DNA from: Rhododendron vialii
Taxonomy: Eukaryota > Streptophyta > Magnoliopsida > Ericales > Ericaceae
NCBI RefSeq assembly: GCF_030253575.1
Contig: NC_080557.1
Coordinates: 15,042,001-15,106,000 of the forward strand
Reading direction: 5' to 3'
Length of the DNA stretch: 64,000 nucleotides
A program made the position numbers and the translations under genes. The notes under the pieces are model-generated. The model was not told the DNA's origin, ran no database searches, and worked only from the letters and a program-made list of their open reading frames with translations. This document shows positions 50,573-61,739 of this stretch, piece after piece (position 1 is the stretch's first letter; each line of letters begins with the position of its first letter).

Positions 50573-51823
50573 TTCTATGCTAAATTACACATGTCCAAAA
50601 ATATTTTGAACGGTCCAAATTAAAAATCAATTGTGATCGGTAATAATTATTTTGACCAGTCAAAATTGAAAACATATCTCATCCATCGATTGCGCAAATG
50701 GAATGATGAATTTGCGCTCCGCCATGAATAAGTTTCTCTCATGGTAGTCCCGCATAGGGTTTAGATTAAAAGTTAGTGATTTATTTTTTTGTCCTTATTC
50801 CAATTTTACTTATTCTTGAGAGGAATTGAAAAAGTAAAAAAATTTGATCGAAACTTATAATTTTTTGAATAAAGACAAAAATAAGTCAATAATACCCAAA
50901 AAAATTTACTTATTCTTGTCTTTTTTTAAAAATTTATGAGTTCGATCATAATTTTTAACTTTTTTGAATTTTCTCGACGAGACCAATCACTAAGTCACAA
51001 AAGTTTGACTCAAAATTATCAAATACGAAAAAAAATTGAATAAAGATAAAAAAAAAAAAGAAAGATATATGCATCTCGCAATGGGCTAGTTTTGATTCTG
51101 ATCAAATGGAAAATTCAACTTATGAATGGAAAGCTGGCTTGTTCGTGGTTAATTTATTTTTTTGTCCTTATTCAATTTTTTTCGCATTTGTTTATTTTTC
51201 ATTAATTTTTTGTGGATTATTACTTCGACATGACAGAAGGAATCTAAAAAGTAAAAAATTATGATCGTAATCTAAATTTTTTGAATGAAGACAAAAATAA
51301 GCCAATTTTTTCGTCTTTATTAAAAAAATTATGAATTTCGATCATAATTTTTTACTTTTTAGATTCTTCTCGTCATAACAAAGAAATAATTCTAAAAAAA
51401 TTGACAAAAAACTAACAAATGCAAAATTTTTTTGAATAAAAACAAAAAAAATGCCACTTGGATACACTGCAATTCGGTAATTTAAGAGTGACCAATATGG
51501 TAATTAGGAGTACAGGGGTAATTTGGTAATTTTTGTAGTAGAGGGATAGTATGGTAATTTTAGTGTACATGGTATTTTAGTCCTTTAAATTTATAGGGGT
51601 AATATGGTCATTTTAATGTACATGTGTATTTTAGTCATTTTAGTATATAGTATGTAACTGGGTTAATGGGTGGGTCAGGCTTGCTTTTAAATAAATGGGT
51701 TGGGTTGAGTATGGGTAATTAGTCTCATAATTGATGGGTCTAAATGAGTCAATGACCCATTAAAGATCCAACCTACTTACAACTTACCCAATTTGGCCCA
51801 AACCCGCCCATTTGACACCCCTA
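50239..51823. mobile_element. hAT-type element, 1.6 kb
   Basis: Termini TAGGGGTGGCAAATT and TAGGGGTGTCAAATGG (reverse complement), flanked by a perfect 8-bp duplication CTTGATAG (50231-50238, 51824-51831). The ends are full of AACCCATT/AATGGGTT words; inside are a (CT)n run (50504-50566) and inverted AT-rich arms (50800-51440). No transposase. It lies upstream of the F-box gene. Confidence 0.85.
50504..50566. repeat. (CT)n microsatellite
   Basis: About 31 CT units inside the hAT-type element. Confidence 0.95.
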
Positions 51824-52243
51824 CTTGATAGCCAGATGATAACATAGAAAAACATAATACAACTTCTCAAAATTTGGGCGCACATGGGTTTGATCTAGAT
51901 CTAGATTGGTCAGTCTATGAAGCACAGATACTTTGCCGGAGGTTAGATAATTGTGTCGGACATCGACACCGACACTCTTTTGACGCTCGTCGGACACGTG
52001 GCCAACGCAGATAGAAAGTGCTTTTATTTTTTTCCTACTTTTTTTCGACTCAGTGGGGGCACTCTGAAACATGGTCAAGACATTCTAGGACTCTCTATCG
52101 ACACTTGCAAGAACATATTGGGGATGCCAAAAATAGCAGTAGACTTTTGGTAAAAAATTAGGGAAGTCTTGTTTGTGTGTGAATCTGTGACAGATGATGG
52201 TTAGTAGATCAAAATAAGAAGTAGCTGAAGAGGAAAGAGGTAC

Positions 52244-52330
52244 CTGGTTTGGCGGAGAATCGTCGCTGTCGTGAAGATGATCGTCGCAGTAGGAATGGCT
52301 ATTGCAGCGGGAAAGAGAAGAACGGCTGCT
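52244..52330 (-). other. Possible 5' UTR exon of the F-box gene
   Basis: On the minus strand a C/G-balanced stretch ends CCAAACCAG|GTACCTC, a good donor, and an acceptor-like TTTTATCAG lies at about 50188 upstream of the F-box start. This would put the hAT element in a 5' intron. No expression data; weak. Confidence 0.3.
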
Positions 52331-53865
52331 GCTTGTTCATTTACTCTTGTTCTAGGCTTTTAATTATGCTGAGTTTTTGAGAAATTTTTGAAAAATTTTG
52401 TAAGGTTATGAGTGGAGAGAAAAATGAGAGTAATGATTGAAAGTATGGATAATGATTAGAGAGAGAAATGAGAATAATAATAAAAGATAAGTGTGGGTAA
52501 TAATTGAAAGTAAGAATAATGAGTATTTTTTGAGTTAGAGAAATTTTTTTCAAATCACCATCCAAACAAGGCTTTATTCTTTTGGGCTCCAAAGTTGGGC
52601 TTGTATGTTTGATGTTTTAAAATGGGCTTTACTTGTTCTTTTTGGGCTACTAATGGACTTGACATTTGGACAAATATAATTAAACTAGATTTCATTTCAT
52701 TCCGCTAAGGTTGTTATTATTTTTTAAGTGGTTATTTTTCATTTTATGAGATAGATCATTCCCTCGCGATACATCACATTTAATTCAAAAATTTTGATTT
52801 TGTTAGTAGAATTGGGCCTTCATACTTTTTATAGACTTTTATTTTAACAAAATGAAAGAATCATCTGCATCCATAATACACAAATTGTCTCTTATTCTAC
52901 ATATATTATATTTTAAAGATATTATAAATAGTATCATTTGACATATCCCCGCTTCGGTATCTAAATCTAGATTCATATATGCCCAATTCCCTGTATCTCC
53001 AATTCCGAACTTCAGACATCCGACCCCGAGATATACACCTGCACCCTCGATCACTTGTATCCACGGAACATAGGTTTGTGCTAGTTTTCTTTGCAGTGTT
53101 TTGGATTTATGTTAGAGAGTGAGCGAGCACATTCGAACTCGCGGATACGTGAAGAGGGAGGGAGTTTCACCCCGCACCTTTGCCAACTCGGCTACCACCA
53201 AGGGTGGTATCATGTTGATCCACCCAATTTTATCCACTCATTTAAACTGCCAACCAAACTATATAAAATTACCTCCTCTCCTCAATTAACCTCTCCTTCT
53301 ACCATATCACCCAGCATCTCCAATCCATCTCTAAAATGCTAAAATAGAGAATGGATATGACATATTAGAGGAAGATTTTGTAATTTATTCCCATTTTTTT
53401 CACTTTATGAGAGAATTTAGGAGCGACCCATCGTACTTTTTAGAGATTTTATCTTCAAAATGGCAATAAGGTTTATATATTTGGAGAATCAAAAGCAATT
53501 AGGAGACCCAAATATTGGTGGAACACGATTCCGGATCGGATAAGTAATCTGCAATCACCCTCTGATCTCAACAATTCCAATAGTAAGAATCTTGAAGTTC
53601 CAGAATGAAATTCTTATTTCTCTCAAGATCTTTGTCATTCAAATTGAGCTTAAAAGATCTTCACTCCATTAGAAACTGGTAGTATCACATCTCAACACAC
53701 CGACACAAGTTTCAGTACTTTTCCATAACCATACACAGGAGGGAATGGGGGGAGAAAAAGAGGGAGCAAAAGGTCTCCCTAAAAACAGGACCAGGAAGTA
53801 CTTAAGACAGGTTTCTTTAGTTCTTTTGTACAAAGCAAAAACACATCATGATAACATATATAGAT
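52331..53865. other. Intergenic spacer
   Basis: AT-rich sequence with no supported gene; it includes the 3' flank of the dioxygenase gene. Confidence 0.5.
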
Positions 53866-56800
53866 TTAAGCTTCTGCTGTATGGAGTGCTCTCATTCCTC
53901 TCTGGTAATATCCATAGTGGATGTCTGCATAATCCTTCACTTTCTTGAACAACCTTGGTCTTTCACCGTCAACCAAGCCTTCCTCCGGTCCAATCTCTTT
54001 TCCCTTTTCAGGTGTATAGAACATAGCTATGGAGATTCTGTCTCTCTCTGAGTTACTCAGCACCCTATGCACGGGACTCTTGAACACTCCGTTTGTAATT
54101 ATCTGGTATTATCACACAAATATATGATCAGAACCACATTATACATACGCACTTCCTGCTTCTACGTCACCGACTCACCGTTACTTTTAAAACGAAGGGC
54201 AGGTTACAATATATGTAGCGTATCTGTACGTACCTCCATTTGGTCACCCATGAGAATGAGGATGGCGTGAGGAACTGTGGGGACTGTATGCCACTTATCC
54301 TCTTTGAATACTTGAAGACCAACTTCATCTTGCAAAATAGAAGTGTACCCGGATCCATCGGCATGGGGTTTTAAGCCCAGAATGAGATCAGGTCTCTGGC
54401 ATTTCGAGTAGTAGTTAAACCTTGCTTGCAGAATTGACCGTTCACCAAACTGATTCAGGAAACAGTTTTCGTCCAGATTCAGTGACTTTGCCATTGCTTT
54501 GGAAGTGAGCTCCGTTAACATCTTCGTCTTCTCTGTGTATTCTTTCAAGACTTCTCTGCATAATTGCAAATGACTCCTGCTTATTGTTACCAGCAATTGG
54601 CTTGGATATGGCGGTAAAAATCTCTCGTTCCCTTCTCTTTTAAGATGCCGCGTCATCGTGCATTCTTCTCAACTTTTGGGTGATTTGGGTAGGAGTGCAA
54701 TGCGAGAAATCTTGAGGACATAAGCTTGATGATGCTACTAGCTTTCTTTGGGAGAGAGTAATAGATACTCTCTCCGTTCCTAATTTATTGTCCCTCTTTG
54801 GGAATCCCACTATTTAAGAGAGCATCATTATTGCCTAAATAGAACTTTTCTTTCCTGTTTTGCCCTTGAAACTAGACTGTGTGATTGAAATTGAAAAAAC
54901 AGAGGTCAAATCCATTTGCAATAATGGCGCCTGCTTTTGAGAAAAAACAAAGAGGACAACTCTTACCTTATAATGGCGCCAACTTTTGAATTAGTTTTGG
55001 TTTGGTAAAATAAATATCTAAATTTGAAGAAGAAAGGGCATAAGGGGAAATTAGTAGTCTTTTCTGGGTTGCTTTTGAAAATGGACAATAATTTTGGAAC
55101 ACCCAAAAAAGGAAAGACGGACCTTCAATTAGGAACGGAGGGAGTACTTTTTCTGGAGTGGGGGAGTGTGCTGCACAGCTACGTGTTGTGCACGCTGTGC
55201 AGCGTGCTGTGCGGCCGCCGGCGCCGCCTTGTTGGCATCGATCTGATGATCGGAGACTTCCACTACATAGAGTTCGTCAAGTACTACAAGTGTACCAAAA
55301 ATCAACCCGATCAAATATCGTTAAGTACTTCATCAGAATACATATAACTTGGAAAAAAATGAATCCTAATGGATATGAAACACTGGATCAAAACCACTGA
55401 ATCCATTCTTTTCGAATTATATGTGTTCCGATGAGGCACTTAACGATATTTGATTGGGTTGATTTTTGGTACACTTGTAGTACTTGACGAACTCTACGCA
55501 GTGGACATCTCTGATCGTCGGGCCGATGCCAGCAAGGCAATGTCGGCGGCCGCACAGCATGTAGCTGTGCAGCACACTCTCCCGGTCCACTTTTTCTTCG
55601 TCATCATTTTGAGATTCAGTTTCTCCACCATTTAAAAGGGATTATGTTGGTTTTAGTTTCTTGAGATCAGAGGATGGTGCATGTTTTGTAGCTTGTTCTT
55701 TCATTTGTTCTCTCTTTTGTGGACTACTTGTCCATGTCTCTTGTACTCATTTTGTCCATCATCTGTGTTATTTTTATCTTCGTTTTCAAAAGACACAAAA
55801 AGAAAAGACGCGAATCCTTTGTCCCTAAATATGCATCCAAATATCCCAATGAACTTGTGCAACTGTGAGTGGATTGAAAAATGAAACGACATACGTAGTT
55901 TCAGATAGAAGATCCCTGTCTCGAGAAGACATCGCACATGGGACAAAATCTTTGGGGCAAAGAATGTCACCTCGGATTTTGAGGTTGGCAAAGGACCCTA
56001 ATGCATTGTTAACACTATGATTGTACTTTGAGATTCGTGTATCTTAGAACTCCTACCACGATAGATTGGAAGTGCATTTAGGCATGATTTTTTGAGACGG
56101 GATTTCTTGGTTCAAGAATGCGAGTGGACATACCTGAAGCAAGCCGGACTTTCTGGCCAGAATTCGAACTTTTGAAGATCTTTAGGGTCCACACTAAGAA
56201 ACAAACGATCGGACCAGTCAAGAGATTGACCTTCTTCTGGGACAGGGTCTGCCCCATACCCTTCAAACTCCACGACAGTTTTTGAGTATTTCTTCTTCTC
56301 TTCCATTGGCTGTTCAAAGAACTCCCTAGCAACTTGAATTATCTTGTCCAAGAATGAACTTGAAATCCCATGGCCTATTGCCTGAAAACTCCACATTTAA
56401 CCCCTTAATACTATACCAGAAAAGGTTATAATTTCATGGTTTAGAAAGTTCATTTTGATTCACTTTTTTTCTTTTGTACTCAAGTATGACTTTTGAATTT
56501 TGGTTATCTCACCATGTTGTTTTCCTGAATTCACAGGAAGAAAAGGGTAAACAGCTGACAAAATCGACATATTTCTGATCTCCTTAATTTCAGATACTGG
56601 GCAGTAGAAATATCGCTGGTAACAACAAAAGATATACAGTAGATCGATGAAGTGTTCGAGTCCAAACCTGAAAGCAGCCCCATGATTGAAGTGCTGATTT
56701 AAGTTTCATCAATTCCTCTTCATATTCTTCGGTGGATGCTTCTGAACTTGAGAGGATTCCCAAATCAATTATGGGTATCGCAGATACGGTTGAAGAATCG

Positions 56801-56928
56801 TCTTCAGTGGCATCGTAATCATATCTGGAAACATATGGTGCCGGCGGTTGCTCACCGTTGAGCGCCATTTCTTGTACGCGCTTCAACAGTAACACCTCTG
56901 CCGGAGGAAGAACTGAAGCTCCTGCCAT
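53866..56928 (-). CDS. 2-oxoglutarate/Fe(II)-dependent dioxygenase (DOXC, SRG1-like)
   Basis: Exons 56928-56668, 56381-56134, 54555-54234, 54102-53866 give 1068 nt, 355 aa, with phase-correct GT-AG joins. The N-terminal DIOX_N block runs from about residue 50 (IPIIDLGIL) through WGCFQAIGHGI. The catalytic domain has the Fe(II) triad His234-x-Asp236 (in LKPHADGSGY) and His289 (SPVHRVL), and the 2-oxoglutarate clamp Arg299-x-Ser301 (DRISIA). The closest general type is the SRG1/codeine-demethylase-like oxygenases of specialised metabolism; the substrate cannot be deduced. Length is normal for the family. Intron 2 (1.6 kb) carries hairpin MITE copy B. The viral relic begins about 0.45 kb upstream of the start codon. 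Confidence 0.92.
55155..55588. mobile_element. Hairpin MITE, copy B, in a dioxygenase intron
   Basis: 434 bp, flanked by a perfect 9-bp duplication ACTTTTTCT (55146-55154, 55589-55597). Ends GGAGTGGGGGAGTG and GGACCGGGAGAGTG (reverse complement). Arms match copy A in order and spacing. Confidence 0.9.
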
Positions 56929-57374
56929 GTTGTTGTCTGGTTTAGAGCACTTAGAGTTGAAGATTCAGACTTCTCTGATTACTTTAAAACATGAAGATGA
57001 CCATAGGGTATATGAGAAGTTGCTGAAGTCAGTTTCTGTGTTTTAAGGTGACTGGTGACAAGGACAATGATGGGGGCACACTTTGGAATATTTTTTTTAG
57101 AAAGTCTAGGAAGCAGGACACCGACCCACGACCTAAAAACAGGACAGGCAAGAAAATAATCAGGTGTAGAAAGAGCAACTACGTGTAAAGCCTTAGGATA
57201 ATTACAGTGTAGACCAGTATTCTCCAAGATTTTAAAACTAATTACAGTACCTTATATATATTTCACCAGAACTTCTAGATATTCACAGTTAGAACCCCTT
57301 TGAATTCTTTGTGTTTCCGCTTTCTATTATTCATATTTCCGCCGTTTATTTTTCACAGTACCCCAGACTAAAAT
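56929..57374. promoter_or_regulatory. Dioxygenase promoter and junction with the viral relic
   Basis: Contains the upstream region of the minus-strand dioxygenase gene and the unresolved left border of the viral insertion. TTATATATATTTC at about 57253 is TATA-like on the plus strand. No gene. Confidence 0.4.
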
Positions 57375-57386
57375 TGGTATCAGAGC
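57375..57386 (+). promoter_or_regulatory. Primer-binding site, initiator tRNA-Met type
   Basis: TGGTATCAGAGC matches the 3' end complement of plant initiator tRNA-Met, the minus-strand primer of caulimovirids (and of many Copia elements). It lies about 170 bp before the first viral reading frame. Confidence 0.85.
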
Positions 57387-57433
57387 CTACAGTACTATTT
57401 GTTAATTCAAGTAGCCAGATTATAGATCCTTGT

Positions 57434-57540
57434 TATTGTTTAGTTTATTATTGTTTATTATTGTTTACCTTTATTGTTTAGTTTATTATTGTTTACCTTT
57501 ATTGTTTAGTTTATTATTGTTTACCTTTATTGTTTAGTTT
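57434..57540 (+). repeat. 28-bp tandem repeat in the viral leader
   Basis: Just over three copies of a unit containing TTGTTTAGTTTATTATTG followed by TTTACC lie between the primer-binding site and the first ORF. Confidence 0.85.
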
Positions 57541-57542
57541 AA

Positions 57543-58097
57543 TTAATTAAGGCAATTAGTCCTAGTTTAAGTGAGATTAGATCCCAACAGTCAAAACAAA
57601 ACATCCAGATTAGAACAGGCTTCCCGCTAATAGAACAACTTAGCAATAACCTAGATAAAAGACTTAGCTTAGAAGTTAAAGGTAATATAGTAACCAGAAA
57701 TCAGTTTGAAGAATTTTCAACAAAATCTCTTGAACAAACTACCCAGATCTTGGAAAGAATCAGTAGACCCAGATCTTGTAAGCAGTTGGAAAATCTAGAT
57801 TATTTTAAGGAATTACATTCCGAAATATTAAGGAGAATTAGTAAGTTAGAAGAAAAATAGCTCATAATATCAGAGAAATTGCCTTGCAAACAGGATATTA
57901 TAGATCTGATCAGTAAGTTAGATGTTACTCAACCCAAGAATATAGAAACAGAAACCAAAAAATTAGTAGAAAGCCTTAAATTAGAAGTAGATAGAATAAA
58001 ACAGAATTTAGTCCAAGTTAAAGCAGAAGTTGACAGTAAACTTCAGAAAATAGAAATTCTTTTAGAAGAAGTTAAGAAATTAGTTAATGCAAAATGA
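57543..58097 (+). pseudogene. Viral ORF1 relic, coiled-coil protein without AUG
   Basis: One frame is open from the stop at 57540-57542 to a TAG at 57858-57860 and then to TGA at 58095-58097. The part before the TAG has no ATG; the first in-frame ATG after it is not near a natural N-terminus. The product is Lys/Glu/Leu/Ile-rich, with heptad-like spacing at the end (57930-58090) that suggests a coiled coil. The stop overlaps the next start as ATGA. Function unknown; position matches the small ORF1 of badna/tungro-like viruses. Confidence 0.6.
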
Positions 58098-58509
58098 ATA
58101 GTTGTGATAGTTTATTTTATAAAGTAGCATAAGAAAATTCTGGAAAAGTTCAACCAGATCCTATCGCATTATCCAGTTTCAAGCCAACAGGCAAAACAGG
58201 CGAGACTATTATTAAGCAAAATAACACGATTATTGAACTTTTGATAAGCCTTAGCCATAGATTAGCAGAGATATCAGAAAAGTTAGATCAGCTATCCATT
58301 AAAGTAGATAAACTCCAGGAGGGAAAGCTTTAGAAGCACTAACCTCTAAAATAAATCAGATTAGTATTTCAACCTCAACCGGACATCTAGAACCTAAAAG
58401 ATCCAATGGATCTTTGCAGAACCATACCTTTTATTATAATATATTTGGCACTCCAGATCCAAACAAAGGAAAGAAACCAGAAATTCCTCAATCTTCAGGA
58501 ACCCAGTAA
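58094..58509 (+). pseudogene. Viral ORF2 relic, virion-associated-like
   Basis: Starts at ATG 58094 in the ATGA overlap. It is broken by TAA at 58130-58132 and by a one-base shift near 58321-58333 (a TAG at 58331 lies in the first frame). The second frame ends at TAA 58507-58509, sharing a base with the next ATG (TAATG). The central part is helical and coiled-coil-like; the tail is Pro/Lys-rich, as in caulimovirid virion-associated or DNA-binding proteins. Confidence 0.6.
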
Positions 58510-59681
58510 TGGCATCTAGCAGTAAAACTAAAGTTAGTAGGATTCCTTTGCTAAACAAAGTATTTGGAAAACAGCCAGTTGAAGAAAATAGAATAGAAGG
58601 AATCATAGATCCAGAAGTTCAGTTAGACAGATTCAAAAATCATAGTTTAGAACTATTAGACCCAACTGTATTATATAGATCACAGAATTTCTTCAATAGA
58701 GAAGTTAGAACTTATAATAGCTACCATGAAAAACCAATCAGTGTTATAACTGAAGACCAGCTAGAAATTTTAGAGATGATTACTCAGAAGAGTTTCAATG
58801 AGCTTAAACAGTTAAGATTAGGTCTTATACACTTAGGATTAATTACCATAGGAATAAAAGGTTTAGCTAGACAAGACTTAGGAACCAAAGTATTGGTTAT
58901 GATTTTTGATAATAGGTTTACAAATCAAGAACAAGCTCTAATAGGGAGCATGGAATTAGATATGAACAGTAATTGCTAGATTGTTTACTGTATACCAGAT
59001 TTCCAGATGAGACTTGATGAATTTTACCAGCATATAAAAATAGGAATTAAGACAAGGGGATATCACATGATCCCTGACGTCCATAACCTTTTAATATGTG
59101 TAAATTTTATAGGAAAGCTGAGCAATCACAGTAGCACCAGATACAAGCTTAGAACAGATCAAGCCTTAAAAGCTTTAGGTACCAGAGGTATCCAGGTCAT
59201 AGAAGCCAAAAAACGAGATTCAGATATGTTATCGGGACTTGAATGGAAAGTCACGAATTTAGTGCCTAAACAACAACTCAGACCCAGTAATAATAGTTTT
59301 TATACCAACAATCTGGGAGAAGTTAATCTTAGATTCAGTAATTATATCTCAGCAGGTAGACATTCAGATGTAAGTAGTTCTATTCATACAGAATTTGCCA
59401 GAAATTCAGATGTAGAAACAGAACATATTTATATGGCATATGAACAGCCTCAGTTCATCCTAGATCAATTAGTCAAATTCAGTGAATCTAACCTAGTTAG
59501 ATTAAAAGAGCTTTTAGAACCAGTTTATAGGCCAGACTTAGATTATTATGATTACCAGATTTTGGAAGGATACTACACCCAAAAGCTTGAGTACGAGCAT
59601 CCAGAATTAGATGATAGTTCAAAGTTCCAAAGACAATATCTATTACAAAATAATATATTTGTCTTAGAAGAAAAATTTTAA
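58509..59681 (+). pseudogene. Viral polyprotein, movement-protein region
   Basis: Start of the long frame at ATG 58509. Stops interrupt it at 58977-58979 (TAG) and 59679-59681 (TAA), while the same frame remains open on both sides. Hydrophobic strands with LGL and IKGL words followed by an Asp-rich turn fit the 30K movement-protein superfamily, which enlarges plasmodesmata. The call rests on position and motif pattern. Confidence 0.65.
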
Positions 59682-59723
59682 GAATATGATTCCAGTAGAA
59701 AGAACAATCTTTCAGTAGAAGAT

Positions 59724-61163
59724 ATGTTTTGTCACTCAGACCCTAGATCCAAATATTATCAACCACCAGTTAAGAATACAGAAAGCCATATGGTAGAAAT
59801 CAAAATGGAAACATATGATAATACTCCACCAGTACTCCCAAATCAAGTATATGAGATGGGAAATATTCCAATTAGTAGGTCTAGAATTGAGCCATCGGCC
59901 CAAGAACTAGAATACAGAACCTATGGAAAAAGGTTACCAGTAGATAGAGATATAACTCTCATGGCACAAGCAAGAACAGGATTAATGCTGGACATTGCAG
60001 CATTCGATCCTCAGTTTCACAAAGCAGTGATAGATAGATGGGAACAAGCCTTAGTTAGAAAACTTTTAGAAATGACCAATTGGCACTCTTCAGCAGAGAT
60101 GTGGTCATATTGCGAGTCATTCTTAGGAGACACAGCAAAAGGAATTATAGAAGCTTACAAGAGAGACTTTGAAATCTAGTATGCGGCTTTAATAGCCCAA
60201 GGACCAAATGTTTACAATTTCACCAGTTTAGTCAAAACCCTGATCATAGGAGCAGATCCTAATAGAGGTAATACAACGTATCAGAATGTAGCTATAAGAC
60301 AGTTAGAACAGCTTAAGTTACATAAATGGAAATATATAGCCAGTTTTTGTAATGACTTTATAGCCCTTGCATCACAGACAGGAAGAGCACTCGATCCAGA
60401 AATTAGTAATAAATTCTTTAGAAAACTTCCAGGACTCTTAGGAGAAGAAATATGGGAAAAATGGAAAGTTACCAATGGAGATGAAAACCAGCATCTAGGG
60501 ATAGGTCCTAGAATTCAGTTTGTTTTTGCAGTACTAAGAGACAAGTGCACTACACTTGAAATCCAGAAAGGAATAAAGAAAAATAAATTAAACTTTTGCA
60601 GCCAAGTCATATATACTCCACAACAGTATGGATATGGCAAAGAAAAAAGAAAGAAAAAGAAAAATAAACTCTATAAATATTAGAAGAAAGCCAGTAAGTA
60701 CCATAAGAAAATAGCACAAATAGGAAAGTATAGTTATGGATATAAAAAACATGGCTATTATCCTAAAAAAAGATATAGGAAAAGTCAGTCTTACAGGCAA
60801 GCACCCAGCAAACAACAGTTTAAACCAAGACCTCGGAGACATTTTAGGAAAAGAGTTCAATCAACTCAGAACCGTAAATGTAAGTGCTTTATATGTGATT
60901 CAGAAGATCATCTAGCAAATAGATGCCCTAATAAAGGGAAAAACCAGAAAAACACAGAGAAAGCAAATCTTATAGCAGAATTAGAAGATTTTGCTAATAT
61001 CGAGTTTATAGAAATAAAATTAGAGGAAAGTGATACTGAATCAATATATAGTTTAGTCAGTACAGAATCAGAAGAAATAAATTTCTTAAGAGAACCAGAA
61101 GATAGTGATAGCAGTAGTAGTTCAGAAGATGAACTTCCCAACTACATACCAGAATATACCTTT
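59724..61163 (+). pseudogene. Viral polyprotein, coat protein with CCHC zinc knuckle
   Basis: Same frame as the preceding region, with stops at 60177-60179 (TAG) and 60681-60683 (TAG). The central part is an alpha-helical Trp-rich capsid-like domain, followed by a Lys/Arg/Tyr-rich arm and a C-x2-C-x4-H-x4-C knuckle at 60885-60926. After it comes an acidic Ser/Glu-rich tail (to about 61140). Arrangement is typical for caulimovirid coat proteins. Confidence 0.8.
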
Positions 61164-61739
61164 ATGATTAAAAGTTCTAGTATAGAATGTATACACCAGT
61201 GGCAGCATAATATAGGCCAAGATAGTGAACCTTGCTCAGAATGTAATGGTTATCCTTTCAGATTATTTAGAAGCATATGTGATAGATGTAAGAAAAATGT
61301 TTGTAAGTTTTGTCTTAAGAAGAATCACCAGATAGATAGAGATTTGATAGATTTAAGTGATAGCATACAGCAACCAGTGTTAAACCAGAATTCAAGACTA
61401 GCCCTCCAAGAAGCTAAATTAGAAGCAGCCACAGCTAGGTTAGATTTGGACAGAACCAAATTCCAGTTTGAAAAACAGGTAAGTGAATTAGAAAAGAAAA
61501 TAGAAATTTTGTCTATAGAAATAGAAACATATAGAATAGAAAATAATAGATTAAGAAACCAGTTACATGAGAAAAATCAGCCTTTAATTGAGACTATAGA
61601 AGATCACTGCAATATTGTTGAATCAGTCAATAGAATAGGAGAAAATAGTTTTATAGAAATAAATTGTGAAATTTTATTACCAGCTAGAGGAAAGAATCCA
61701 GGAGAGATCATCGAAACCAAAACTATGGTAGACACATGA
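61164..61739 (+). pseudogene. Viral polyprotein, Cys-rich and coiled-coil linker into protease
   Basis: Still the same frame. Paired CxxC motifs (61233-61310) suggest a second zinc-binding module, then about 80 residues of E/K/L-rich coiled coil. The segment ends with the aspartic-protease entry: DT is followed directly by TGA (61737-61739) and then an Ala-Ser pair, so the break falls in the catalytic loop. Confidence 0.75.

Noticed and set aside
3532..56928. Triterpene biosynthetic gene cluster (oxidosqualene cyclase plus 2OG dioxygenase)
   Set aside because: The cyclase is a cycloartenol (primary sterol) enzyme, the genes are 35 kb apart, and no P450, acyl- or glycosyltransferase lies between.
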